Below are positions 44,707-62,800 of a stretch of DNA of 64,000 bases, piece by piece (positions within the stretch are counted from its first letter, which is position 1; each line of letters starts with the position of its first letter). The position numbers and the translations under genes were made by a program. Below the pieces are notes generated by a model. The model did no database searches and was not told the origin of the DNA. It was given only the letters and a program-made list of their open reading frames with translations. Origin of the DNA: Siphlonurus alternatus (lineage: Eukaryota; Arthropoda; Insecta; Ephemeroptera; Siphlonuridae); assembly GCA_949825025.1 (NCBI GenBank), contig OX463778.1, positions 39,943,194 to 40,007,193 of the forward strand, read 5' to 3'.

Positions 44707-47700
44707 TATTTTTATTTTCAACTTCAATTTTTTACGTGACACGTAAGCGTGCACACTAATAAAAAAAATTGCTGAAAATATTAGGATTTGAAGAAATTTC
44801 TCTTTCTTTTAGTCATTCTGTATCATTAAAAGAGACAGTAAAAATATTATTAATTTGTGAGTATTGCAAATTTAATTTATCATTACGAACCTTTAATTTT
44901 ATTGTTTAAAGTCTCTGTTCCATTGGTAAGTAAAGTCGTAAAAGGGCTCTAGTTCTCTTTGCAGATGGTAAAAAAATGCAGTAACACAGCCTATAATAAA
45001 GTCATCTGGCTGGAAGTCGATGAACTATCGGGGGATAACAAAATTTTGTAAAATTATTTCCAGTCTCAACTTGTTCTTACATTACCCCGTTAAATCACTG
45101 CATGCATTGTAGCAGATTTAATGGAAGACGCAGTAAAGAAAGAACCTTCATATTTTATCTCAAGAAGCTTCTTAATTATCAGAAGCCAAATTGTGCTACT
45201 TGATAACTTTAATGAGTTAGTGTCTAATCAAATATCTTTGTAAAAAAATTTATACTAAATTTCTATACTCAATTTTCCTTTCATTTATTTAACGAAAATT
45301 AAATTAAAGTTTGGGCTCTTTACAATAACTACTTCATAGTTTTATACTTATAGGCAATTTTCTTTATAATGACATCTTATACCGATTAAAACTTATTGAA
45401 ATTGTAAGCATATTATATCATTGTGTTGCTATTTACATTATAAAGATTTGCTTGATGATAATATCAATTGAAGCGTTAATTAATAAAATAAATTATTACC
45501 CACTAAATCATTTGTATACCACTTCCCTCTCCTCTTACTCTCTCTGCTACACCAATGTGCAAAATTTAATTAAACATTGCAGTGGATATTGGCTGTAACG
45601 CAATTACTACACTTACTGCAGCGTTCCTAATCAATATTAATTAAATGAAATTTCAGTGATCCAACATAAGAAATTCCAATTGAATTGCTAACAATTTCTA
45701 TTTTAATCAAATGTAAAAAAAAAAAAAAAAAAAAAAAAAGAAAATGTAGATCAACTTTTTTTTTTCATTACGAAGATTATTAAGTTTTTTTTTTCTCCGT
45801 GTAAAAAAAGTAGAATGGGAAGAAAACTACTTCATTTATTCATTTAAAACTATTTCAACAATTTTATTTAAAGTCAAAAGAGCTATATAAAATCACTTGT
45901 ATGAATAAGCTTGTATATATATTTTACATTCTGACATTATATGCCAGATTAAACAACCCATCTCTCTGTTTTAACCCATCAAAATCTCCTATGAAGTATA
46001 ATAATGTAGAGTTGTGACTTGCGTCTAGATATATCTACTATAGTCTTAGAGATAGCTACCTGACTTGTGCCTTGTTAAATCCTTGCCAAACAATTTCTCA
46101 AAGGGTCGTCGAGGCAGCAAGCTAGCAAGTAAGCAAGCAGCAATGGCCCGTAGTTCACAAAGCTTTATCCTCTGGAAGAAACTCTGGCTAACAACAGTGC
46201 AAGCTTCAACCCCCAAAACCCCACCCCCCTGGACCTCCTTCTTGCCCCGCCTTTAACCCCCCCCCCACTCCCTTATATATAACAGACTCTCCTCATCTCA
46301 ACCCCCTGCAAGGCTCTTTGTCCTTGCCTACTCTCTAATAAATTTGATACGCAAGCTTTGACTTAATATTGAAACTCAATATGTTCCATCCCCACCCCGC
46401 TGGCTCTCGTTGGCAAGCTATGCCTTCCTGCGTGACAGTGTCTAACTCAGACGACCCTGCTCTCTTCTGTTCGATGCTACTGTATATTAAAAAGACTTCT
46501 TTATAAAAAAATATGTGAAGAATTTGTAACTTGCAAGCCCTCTCTTCAAATTTACTTTATGTTATTATGACATTTTAGAGAGCATATAACGAAAAGTGCG
46601 TAGTATTTTAGTTTAGATGATATACTCACCCTATTTTATAATATAATATTGCATTTTATTGCACTTTCCGCTACATTAATTTATAAAGTTGTTGTAATAT
46701 AATGCCTTTCTTTTTCAGGGTAATTAATTTACAAAATGTTCTAAAATTACATACATAATATAGTCAATGTGATCTGCTTGACCTTATAAACTTTATTTTA
46801 GATCCTAGTTTTCATAATTACATCCTGACCATAACAACTAGTGCTAATATATTTTTATATGTTTGTTTCTGGGTTTTTTATATTATATTTTTTGTACTGC
46901 AGTATTTCCCAATAAATTATTGAAGTTACAAAAATTTAATAGCTTTCCTTTGCAGTATATGCTGGCTCAAATCCTTTAGTTTTTATTTTATATCTATATA
47001 TATATTTTTTTGTTCTCTTATAATAGTAACCTCAATGCTAGCTGTTTTGCCTTCCTATATAGATATTTTTGTTCTTCTTATTCTTTTAGTCCTTCCGTAT
47101 TGTTAAAACTTTCCCCACTTTCTCTCCAGAGACAGATAAATGGTTCCTTCTACTCCAGAAATGCCAGCAATGGCGTTCACTTGCTCAACATTCGTGGCAA
47201 CGGGGAAGAAAAAGAATTCGCTTTCCCTACTCCTCCGGTTTCATCTAAAAACAGAAGGAGGAGGAAATGGGGACTTTTGCAATTCACGTTAACAGCTGGC
47301 TAAAAAAAAGAAGGTATATCGAATAAAACTGTGAATAGAATAGAAAAAAAAGGCAATCCAGCTTTTGTTCGTACAGTACTAGTTTTAAATTATGAGACTT
47401 TTTTACTTTTATTTTGAATATAAAACTGTTCAGTAAATTTTATTTTATTAAATATAAATTTTATCAAAATGATTCTGTATTCAGATAAAAGGATTTGAAA
47501 GAAGAAAGTTCTGATTTTCACATACTTCCAATATATTTGAAAAAAAAAGAAAAAAAAACAAAAAACAAAAAAACTCAATATTGTTACAATGTAAATCTAC
47601 TCAAGGGTATATAGGCAATCAGAGAATATTGGTTCTGATATGCCGCAAGTAAATCGAGCAATTTGCAATCGAATAAAGTGAACCATGCATGCATGACAAT

Positions 47701-48240
47701 GAGGTGAATGTTAAAAAAGAAAATTGAAACGTTAAAAAAAAGAAGCTGATCAAAATTAAAGTACATATATTATATATATATGTATATATATATTTTACCT
47801 TTTTTTAAAAAAATATTCCATATAATTGTTTTAAAGGAAAAAAATATCCTTTAATAATTAATAGCCTCTATAATATTCTATAATTTAATTTTAAAATAAT
47901 AAATTATTTAAATTTTAAACTAATTAATTTAAATATAATAACAAAATTTTGTTATCTATATAAAGTAAATTTAAATGAACTATGTGATTTTAGTTTGAAA
48001 ACAAATTTAATATGCACAAGTTTAATTAGACGTAAAATCAATTCGTGAACTGTTTGGTTACAAACTTTATACAAACATGACTGAGAAATAAGACACTGAC
48101 TTCTCTCTTTATACAGTATCTACATATTATGAATATCATGGCTTATATGAACAGAAGAAGATTAAAATGTTAGAACAAAAGCTTATATATTTTACTTTCA
48201 TTTTATTTTGTTTTTTCACTAAAAATATTCACTTTTTACT
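44705..48240. other. Inferred intron, AT-rich with a GC-rich patch
   Basis: A homopolymer A run of about 25 lies at 45715-45739. A C-rich patch at 46080-46480 has several poly-C runs and short open frames without splice context. The remainder is AT-rich with no exon seen. Confidence 0.5.
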
Positions 48241-48564
48241 TTGTTTACTTGGTTGTGCATGAGCTTGTTGGAGGTTGCTAGTCGGTTTTTACTTGTTTTC
48301 TGTTGCTGCGTGCCTGGATTCAGCTCTCTTCTGATGCTGCTGTTGCTGCTGTCTATGTTGCCCCTGGCTGCTATGCCACCCGCCCTACAACCCTCTCGTT
48401 CGTTGCCATCTCGTGATCCTGCTACAACCCTGCGTGCCTTGCAGCTTCACCCTCACAACCACCCCCACAACGCCACAAGAATGTTGGTGGTCCACAACCA
48501 TGCCAAGATGAGCGAACTACATTGGCGAACAACGGAGTTCCCTGTGACGTCAAAACATAAATAA
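48241..48564 (+). other. Doubtful open frame (107 codons) in a GC-rich island
   Basis: A GC-richer segment is open on the plus strand. The frame has a hydrophobic leucine-rich start (driven by CTG/TTG repeats) followed by a His/Asn/Pro-rich tail. The hydrophobic part resembles a signal sequence, but CTG repeats give leucine runs trivially. There is no recognisable domain, no clear promoter, and a TGACGTCA palindrome sits inside it (48545-48552). It is more likely a regulatory island than a gene. Confidence 0.15.
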
Positions 48565-53552
<4,988 letters not shown>

Positions 53553-53825
53553 CTAAAAATGAGCACCAACTTTCGGATTCCATAGTTGCGACTTTTTTTT
53601 TTTTACGCTGAAGCTTTGCAGCTTTGCCATAATGGCGCGGTGTAGGCCAGCCAGCAGCGGCACAAGAGTGATGGCCAAGGTGGCAGATAGTTCCACCTCC
53701 TCAGGGAGGGTGGTGGAAAACAAACGAGTGACGTCAGCAGCCTCTCCAAATTGTCTCTGCAGCGTCTGACATGGAGATATAATTGTTTTCATGCGTTTTA
53801 AGGCGTCGGTCATAAAATAAGACAT
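53553..53825 (-). other. Candidate minus-strand coding segment, 90 codons, unrecognised
   Basis: On the minus strand a 90-codon frame reads MSYFMTDALKRMKTIISPCQ and continues with an amphipathic, Leu/Ala/Thr-rich stretch. Unlike most chance frames here it has balanced amino-acid use and many G/C-ending codons. It runs into an A-rich lysine tract after LQSFSV. A CTATAG just before the frame could serve as an acceptor. No clear donor, promoter or poly(A) signal was found and no family is recognised. It may be an exon, a retroposed fragment or a GC-rich enhancer that happens to be open. Confidence 0.2.
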
Positions 53826-56800
53826 TATTTTTTCTCTATAGGTTCATTGAAATACGATGAAAATCCATTAGAACGTGCAGATTATTGAAAATTAATTAAT
53901 TAATTATTAAAATTATTATACTATAATGGAGTTTATATAATTTAATAAAGTTAAAAGAAAATGAATTACATCACGACATTTTGCTACATATTTATTTTAT
54001 TTTTTTATTCCATCAGTTTGGTTGAATGATAAATTAAGATAATGTTAAAAAAAGCATGTTTTGTAAAAAAAAAATAAATAAATAAATAAATAAATAAATT
54101 ATCTTGTTATTAACAACAAATACAACTACTGACATATATACTGTGATTACTGTGTGTATATTTTTTTCAATAAAAAAAAAGAAAAAGAAAAAAGTCGACA
54201 TTATTTAATTTAACAAGATTCATATATATGAATATTATTATATTTTATTATTTGATAATAACTATAAAGTATAATATATTATTATATTTGAATTTATATT
54301 TTCACTAACTTATTAGAAAATATTTGCTAAAAATATTCCTGAATTGTCCTTTGTATAGAGAAAAGTTCATATAGAAAAATGTATTATACATAATATTTTA
54401 TTATCTAGAATATTTATACATGTAAAGTCCGTTAAATAAAGGTAATTTGATTCCATGTTGGTTTTCATACACTTTTTTATTATTTTAGTTTGAAATATCA
54501 TATTATTTTACATAATTGGATATATGGTTTATTAGTTCTATTTGATAAAACAAGATTTAATTTTAACATTATCAAACACAAATGTAATTTACGTAACCAT
54601 AACTTAATACAGTATTGCTACATGTACTAAATGAAATTATCGTGTTTCATAAAAGCATTCTAAAAGGTTTTACATTGCGATACTAATTGAGTATATATTT
54701 TAATGTATTTATCTTTTGGTGCGTTTTATCATGTCGTAACCACTTCCTGTACATCATTCTAAAACGAAAAGCAAGCTACTTTTAATTTAACTACAGTGTC
54801 TCTTCTTTGAATATTTTTTTTTATGTATTTCATTGTAGTTTTCTATAAAATGACACTTTGTATAAAGCTTGAGAATTTATTTTTTAATTTCATAAAATTA
54901 AAAGCAACTTTATATGTAACAATGTTACAAAAAGTTTTCCTTTTCTGCATGATGGTAAGAGAAGGAAAAAAGTAGAGCGGAAAATTAATTGAACTTCATA
55001 ATTAATTTTTTCATATAGAATATACGTATTGTAACTCAGTAATAATTGAGTTCTCTCAATATACATTATAATACGTATGATAATTCCTTCCATGAATAAG
55101 GCCTGCAGGGAGTAAAATTAAAGTGCATTACAGAACCTTGATGCAATTGCAATATTATAAAAAATTATTTTCCTCATTTCATAGAATTTTATGTATAAAT
55201 ATTTGATTTTATATTCAAACATAACCTTTTTTCATATATACGATATAATACCATATAATATATAAAGTAAATTCTCATAACATCGTTTCTATCTAAAAGT
55301 ACATCATTTTATTCATCCCATGTGGGAAAAAGGACAGACAAGAATTTCTCTTTTGCAGATAAACATCTATTTCGTATAGCTTTGAAGTAAAATATTCTTT
55401 TTGAGAATATGTTCCTTCTTTTTTTTTTAAAAAAAAAAAAATCTTAACAAGGTATAAATGCTGTATCAGCTTGTCAAAAAAATATCCGCTAGTACAGTTG
55501 GAAACGACAAGTCAAGGACCACACAAAATGAACGTGACTATCGACTGATATAAAGGGTATGAACATCATCGACTTTCTGGTGGATGCTATGGAACATTGT
55601 TATACATAAGAACTCAATCACCCCCCCCCCTCCACACTCACTTCCTCTCTCTCGCTCTCAAATTTCAAAAGGATATTGTATATTTTACGACTTAAAAATG
55701 AAAAATGCGAGTACTTACTTTTTAGGCATTGTTAAAATTTGATCAAACTACTGCTTTGGAATACACTCGTTTTTTTTTACAAAATACTTTCAAAAACGCA
55801 TATTTGGTATAATTCAAATTTATCAAATAATTTCCATTCTGATTTCATTAATCATTGTAAATATTCTCAATCCTATAATTTAAACTTGAGATTTATTTTT
55901 ATTTTGGAAATATACACAACTTTTGAGTGAATGCAGACAGACTAAACTTGCAGTATACCCCATGCAAATGTTTTTCAATAAGCTCCTTCTGTTGGACGAA
56001 TATTTTTTGTTTTGCTTTTTAAAAAATATATTTTTTAAATTTATGAATTTTTACAAGTTGAAATATGAATATTATTATTGAATTTTATTTTGAATTGTCT
56101 TTAAGGAAGATTGATAAATAATAATTCCTTTTCAAAAACTTGTTTGCCGATGGGATGAACAATGCATTGAAATAATATATTCTTGCAGAGTTGCTCGAGA
56201 AGCAAAACGTACGTATAATATATATTATATATATAACTTATTTCTGGTTTACTAATTACATTATACATTGCAGGTGTTCACATAAATTGTTATCATATAA
56301 TAATGCTATCATCATTATAAGTCATGACTATAATTCGAAGTTATGAACTAAATAACACCATGGCCAGTTAGAAAAGTTGCTATCTGCAGAAAAAAAAGTT
56401 GCCGACTTAACAAGATATATAATATTGTTAGTGACTAAACGCAATGATGAATGGGAGAATTTTTGCTCTCTGGTAAACTGCAAGCTTGTTAATCGATATA
56501 TTTTTATATTTCATCATGGAGGTAGTAGATAAAAACTATTAAAAATATAAATTCATTGCATTTTAGATATAAAAACTATATAAATTTTGATTTACAAAAG
56601 ATACAACTAAAATTTTGTACGCATTATTATCACCTAGAGAGTAGAAAAAAACTCCTATAGTTAACTTCGAGGATACAAAAAGTTTTATGTTGCGTCGTAG
56701 ATCAGCACTATACAAAGCCAAAAAGATTTTTATTTATTTCCTCCTCTTTTGCTACGGAAGCTACTACAGCCTTTTCACACTTCTCTCTCTCTCTGGTGAC

Positions 56801-57886
56801 ACGGGAGTTGACTTGGTGCGCTACTTTACACAATCTCAGCTCACAGTTTGAAAGTCTCAAGAAAAAGTTTGTAAAAAAAAAAAGTTTCATGTTTTTCTAT
56901 ATAATATAAAAAAAGGTCCTTCAATAGTTGTTAGTTAATTAATGGAGACTAAGCAACTGCATATAACCATCCTCTTTCCCCCCATTTGCCTCTTTTATCC
57001 CTTCTCCTTCCCCCATTTCTTTTCTTACTTCAAAATCTCTTTAAATTTTCAACTCTAAATGAGTTTTACAAAACTTGGTAATGAATGTTTGTTCCATGTT
57101 GATTATTTATTCATATAATCTGAAGAGATTATGTATTTTTTTTAAGTAATTTCATTTCTATATTATACATAAAAGTTTTATAAGTATGTTAAACTTTTAA
57201 ACAACTTGGTACATAAAATGTCATTAACATCATGAGGGTATGTAAAATTTTATAAAAAAAAAATGTTGAAAATATTAATTTATGTATGTTGAGGTTACCC
57301 GCATTTTCCTTCTATTTACACCCCTCTTGTGAGTAAACCGTTAGGGGTTAAACCTGTCACCACTATAGACTTACAACATGAGGGCGGACTGCTGCACGCT
57401 TGCAATTCAAGGAAGTTCCCACTTGACAAGAGTGGCAGCCGGACCAGAAAGATCTTTTGTCCAGTCATAACAAGCAATTTAGGTTATTAAATTTGTCCAC
57501 GAAGACTTTACGAGTAATCCATGAATATAGAAATGGACATAATTATATTGTTTGTATTTGTTGAAATTTACTCACTTAATGTAGAAATAATTTAATATGA
57601 CACCACAGGACAAAATTTATTTTTGATTATATTTTTATGGTTAGTAAATAAGCAAATCAAAGTTGATATAATTTAGATGTTACTTCAATGCAATAATGCA
57701 ACAATTCAGAACGAGTAAAATTTTCAAGAAAGGTCACTTTCAGCGTACTTAAATAAGGAAACTATAGCTCTTATGAAAAAATACAATTTTCCTGTTTCAT
57801 TTTTGTTGGTTTAATTTATTGATCATTGCTACATATATGTATGCTTTATAATATTGTTCTGACGTTTGTGTTATGAAATGTTTCAG
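53826..57886. other. Inferred intron, 3' part
   Basis: AT-rich with no supported exon. A TAAA tetranucleotide run lies at about 54070-54099, A and T runs near 55420-55440, and a poly-C run near 55621-55630. The last 30 bases give a TTCTGAC branch-point-like sequence and a TTTCAG acceptor for the next exon. Confidence 0.55.
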
Positions 57887-58043
57887 AATACCTGATGTCG
57901 GGTAGTCCTCGCACGTACCCTGCCAAGTCGCCCAAGTCCCCCGTGGGGGCGGGTGGACTGATGGGGGGCAAGGGGGGCGGGGACTTCATGCAGCCAGACG
58001 GACTCAGTGGCAGCAAGACCAACACGCTCAGTAGCCAACACCG
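57887..58043 (+). CDS. Common 5' coding exon of the long plus-strand gene, 157 nt
   Basis: The acceptor is ATGTTTCAG|AA and the donor is CACCG|GTGAGT. The exon is about 65% GC in AT-rich DNA. Read in phase 1 it continues both upstream candidates: with the ATG G exon (38684-38687) it begins M-E-Y-L-M, and with the 28637 exon it continues from QAVY. The 54-residue segment has three Ser-Pro sites (residues 8, 16 and 19 counted from the Met), then a Gly-rich stretch GAGGLMGGKGGG, then a polar SGSKTNTLSSQH, ending in phase 2 within an Arg codon. No globular domain is visible; it looks disordered and proline-directed-kinase responsive. It also has internal ATGs (57897 on). The downstream exons are outside the window. 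I do not recognise the gene. Confidence 0.7.
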
Positions 58044-59783
58044 GTGAGTTCAAATATTTCAGCCATTTTGTTTGCATACATTTTTATTATAAGATATTAG
58101 TCTTCACTAAAACGTAGCTCATATAAATCAAGTAATTAGATGCAAGGATCACAATTTTCAGCACGCTCTGGTCGTTAATCCAACTCATAATTAAGATAAC
58201 TGATCACGTTTTTGACGCTCGTTCTAAATCTACCTTAATATATCCTTGTGATTTGTCTATTATTTAGATTGATGTGATTGAAATTACTTAGGATGAATGG
58301 AAAAGAATACGTCACTTCCATTCAGGAATCGATTCCTCATTGATATGTATGTCCTAGTTTCTGCAACGGATAAACTTCAATTTGCAGTAAAACAAGAACA
58401 ACAATAATGATAATAATGATATTGAGACACAGAGATTTAAAATTAAATGAAATGTAATCTCAGTCAGCCAATGATGTAGACGTATGTTTCTCACCTTCAT
58501 TTTTTATGGACTTAGCTATTGGATGAGATAAGATTAAGAAAAATTCTCCAAATTTGAAAATAAAATAGGCAATCTCTTAAAATTTATAGCTCCATTTATC
58601 CAGAATTTTGGATCCTTGCCTGCTTAAAATATATAGTTGAAGGTTTTGCAAAATGCGCTTTAAAGGAAGGTAATATACACCTACAAACATCCCTAAGGAG
58701 TACTAACATCCCTGACTCTACAGAAAGACATTGCAAAATCTCCCGAGACAAATGCCCATGCTCTCCATCTGTCCTACTGACTTCTCTAACTCGGTGACAG
58801 TCAAATACTTGCGCATGGCCGCCATCTTGTTCTAAAACTAATCCCTTGATATTTGATCAGTCACTCTAGATCTGTCCATACTAACAAAAGAACATGCTTT
58901 TCTCTTAAAGTAGTATAACGTTCCTGCACCGTAAGGTCACGTTATACCACCCTTATAATCCCAAACTATAGAACATTGGGAGTTTGCCAATATTATAGAG
59001 AAAATTTACTAACTTAGATTTTATCTTAACTCGACCAAAGTGCGTGACGTAATGTCTTTAGATATATACTTTGGATAGCCCCCTTTTTTATAATTTTCTT
59101 TTTATATTATAATGATTTAACACGAGATTTAAACTATAAGTTTCACAAAAAATTTATAGCACGTTTATCATATCAATCTTAACATTTTTTACGTTTAGTA
59201 ATTTATGATCTTGATGTTATTTACTGACATTAATATGAATAAAACAAAGAATATACTCGTGGCCTTCAAATACAACTATTATACTAATTTTTTCAATGAT
59301 GATAATCTTATAGTTTTATTCCCACAACAGTTTTACACTCAAACGTAATATATGTGCACAAAAAATGCAATTAAAATATTTTGCTTGAATTAACCTTATA
59401 TATGGTTCTCCTAAAGATTATATTTCTAGTTTTAATACCAAAATAAGTAAAGTTTGTATAAATTATTAACTCATAACAAATTACATAAAAATTATTTTCG
59501 CTGTTTTATTTTAATGAAAATGTAAACGCAGTATATAATTATAACCGCACAACATGAGTCTTCCTTATCTTGATGAATAAGTTACTCAAGTGGTTGAAGC
59601 CACACCGGAACTTTGGCTGCAGGTTGATAGACGCATCAGCATCAAGGAAACAGCTATAAGGGGTAACTGAAAGCACATGCACATATCGTCCCTACAAACC
59701 ATCCCACAACTCATGCTAGAGAGTGTTATCAGTAAAACGAGGAGAGCTAAAGCTTTTAAAAGCTTGAATATATTTTCTTCCCT

Positions 59784-59784
<1 letters not shown>
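58044..59784. other. Intron after the 57887 exon
   Basis: Mostly AT-rich with no further exon. It contains a YY1/Pho-type site (58818-58829). Confidence 0.5.
58818..58829 (-). promoter_or_regulatory. YY1/Pho-type site CAAGATGGCGGC
   Basis: The minus strand reads CAAGATGGCGGC, the extended YY1/Pleiohomeotic consensus. Its position 0.8 kb into an intron of the long gene would suit a Polycomb-response or enhancer element. One site alone is weak evidence. Confidence 0.4.

Positions 59785-59826
<42 letters not shown>
59785..59826. repeat. (TA)n microsatellite
   Basis: About 40 bases of TA dinucleotide followed by a T/C-rich tract. Confidence 0.95.
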
Positions 59827-59829
<3 letters not shown>

Positions 59830-62800
59830 TTTTCATCCTTTTTTTTTTCTTCTTCCCACTTCCTTCTTTTTCTCCCCTTAAACATTTAAAAAGAGATGTG
59901 AGTTTGTGATGCGGCAGGAGATGATTGCATTCAACGTACTGATAATTATATCAAACTTATATACGAGTTTCTGTTGTATATTTACAGTATAAGGAAGGGT
60001 AGATTCTATACTTGATACATATCATTAATAACTTCAACCAACCCTTGTATATATTTTTAACATTTTGAGTGTTATATGAAGAGTGTAAGTAGGAGTTTTG
60101 CATCCGAGAAAATAGTAATAATGAAATGACAAATTCTCATCCAATTTATATAAGTACCATATTGCAGTGAGAGTAATGTTATTGTATTATACATAAATAT
60201 AAGAGGGAGGAAACAGTTACTTGAAATTCTGATTGATATGTAATGTAGCAGATCTCAAATTATATATAACATTCATCAATGTTTCATTTTTTTTTTACCG
60301 TTATACGTTTAAAAGTATCATATTTGAAAATGTGTTATTTGATGAGAATTGAGAACTAAAAATGTGAAATAAATCATCAATCATAATTTATATTATATAA
60401 AAAGCATAAAGCAGTGTGGCTTTTATGTTTTATATATGCAAAATGTTATGAAATTTGTTAAAAATAAATCAGTTGAACTATATTTTAAAATTATACTGCA
60501 GCCTGTAAACTTTATAGTAGGTATTTTAGAAAATGCATGTGGGTTACATATTAAAAAAAAAAATACATGCAAAAATATTTAAAATTATTTGTTACGTTAA
60601 AAAAATATACGCTTTTTGCTGTTAGTAAAAGTGTGGTAATTTAATACTAAATATCTGGTTTAGAAAGGTTTATGAATATTTAGTTTTCATATACCTCTAG
60701 GCTCCCCTTTTTACATGCTATTAGTTTATTTAGTTTATTTCTCAGTTGTATACTCTCTACCATTAAGACTTGATTAAAATTGCAGTGCGTGGTGTTAGTT
60801 AATAGTACTGCTATATAATATAGTGATATTTTAGAACTATAGTAAAGTATTATTAGATAGGGGACGTTGTTATAAGTATGGTGCATGCGTCATGCTCGGT
60901 TATGACTCGCTCGTGATGCAGCATTACCCAGGCTGCTTTAATTCGATGGTTCGCCCTATAGTACTGCATGGTTACATATCTGCATATATTCTAGTAATTC
61001 CTTCCTTGGGTCGAGCTAATGGATATCCAGCTTCTAATCTTCACCATGCAGCAATATAGAACTGCTTCATATAATAGTGCTGAGTAGGATATATTTTAAT
61101 ATGTACCTTTTCACTATATAGTATACTAAACTTAATTATATTTCTCAATATCCAATAATAGTAATAGGAATTTGTCATCATGATATTACAAAACTGAATA
61201 AAAGGCTCTTAAATAATAGAAAGTGGTTCGGTTCACAATTTAGGTTATTTTATTCCAGTATATAGAATTTTATTAAAAATAAAGGATAACTGGAATATAA
61301 ATTAATGTACTGTGTAGGTTAGGTTGGTAAAAAATGAATACGATTCATTTTAAAGAAAAAATTAATAATTTTCCTATTAAAATATTAATTTTGGAGCTAA
61401 ATTGGTCTTCTTTATTTTGGAAACAAGGCAAAACAGATCCATTGTAATAATTGACGTCATAAAGCATCAACAGATGGCGTTGAAAATCTCTTTAGCCTCA
61501 CTACACGTGCACTTTAGCCAGTAGCAATACTTTGATAACACTATAGTAAACTCACTTAGGTAAAGCCAGATGTTGCTACCTGTTATATCAATTGTAATTT
61601 CTGTATATGTAAACAGTTTATGTTTACTCTTACCAGTTAAGAAATTTCAATAATATAATCTCGCATTGCAATGAAATGACAAGTAATTTTTTTCTCCTTC
61701 TATTTTTTTTAGATGTAAAATACATTAAATTTCTCATTTTTACATTTTTTTTTTAAACTTGGTTAAAAATATGAATCAATAAAAAAAGCTAAACTTTATA
61801 AATGACGTAATTTCGTAGTAAAGTGGCTTAAAGTATAAACATATAAAATTATTAGCAGGAAGATTCATCAAGCTGCCAACGTAAAGTGGCAATAATAATT
61901 CTCTGAACGCCTCGAGGTAGGCAACGTGTTATACAATTCTGCTGTGCTGGTTGCATGACCATCAAGGATACTTCTATTTTTTATTCTCGTGTAAAAAAAA
62001 AAAACTTATATATCAAATCAATAGCAGCAGTTAATACTGTAAAAAATTACGAGAAGAGTATACAATCACGCTATAACACCAAACTTTTTTTTCCCTCGTG
62101 TAAAAAAAAAAAAGACTTTAAATATTAAAAACCATGTAGTAACATTAAATATTTACTTTTAAAACATGTTATAAAATATCAACAAACCATTATACGCACT
62201 ATTATACATATTTAAAAAGAAAATAACAGTAAAAATGTAGGTTAAAACTATAATAAAATATAACTGCGTGTTGTAAATTGTTATTCTATCATAATTATTA
62301 TTGTAATTAATATATTTAATATAACTTTCATTATTATTATCAAAAATCGTGTAAAATAAATTAATAACTCAATATTTCAACAAATAATATAAATTATATT
62401 TAAAAAAAAACATGACATTTTCAATTATAATTAATATCATGTATTTTTTTTTTTATAAATGTATTCATACATTATGACGTTGACATGGTTTTAAAATATA
62501 TGGTTTTGGTATTACGACATCTGCAAATCTGAGGCAATCATGACCCGGCGACGAGAAGAGACTCATATTATTCAGTGTGCCAGGGTTATACTAATGGCTT
62601 CTCTCTCTCTCTCTTCTCATTCACTCACAATGCAGTAATAATGGGAACGAAATCTCTAACAGGATGGTGCATGCTCCTACAAATAAAACATTCAAAGCAG
62701 TCATCTATTGTTGTCACAGTTACCGTTAGGTACTTTCACTAATTAACAGTTTGCCCAGTAGCAATCACCTCACCCTGCTATATACTCATATATATTATTT

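Noticed and set aside
44676..45739. Poly-T and poly-A tracts as ends of one retroposed element
   Set aside because: The tracts are about 1 kb apart, but no reverse-transcriptase-like frame or target duplication was seen between or beside them.
47010..47303. 97-codon plus-strand frame with a basic RRRRK stretch
   Set aside because: Starts in A/T-rich sequence with no start context. The basic run comes from an AGG-rich tract, and no splice signals were found.
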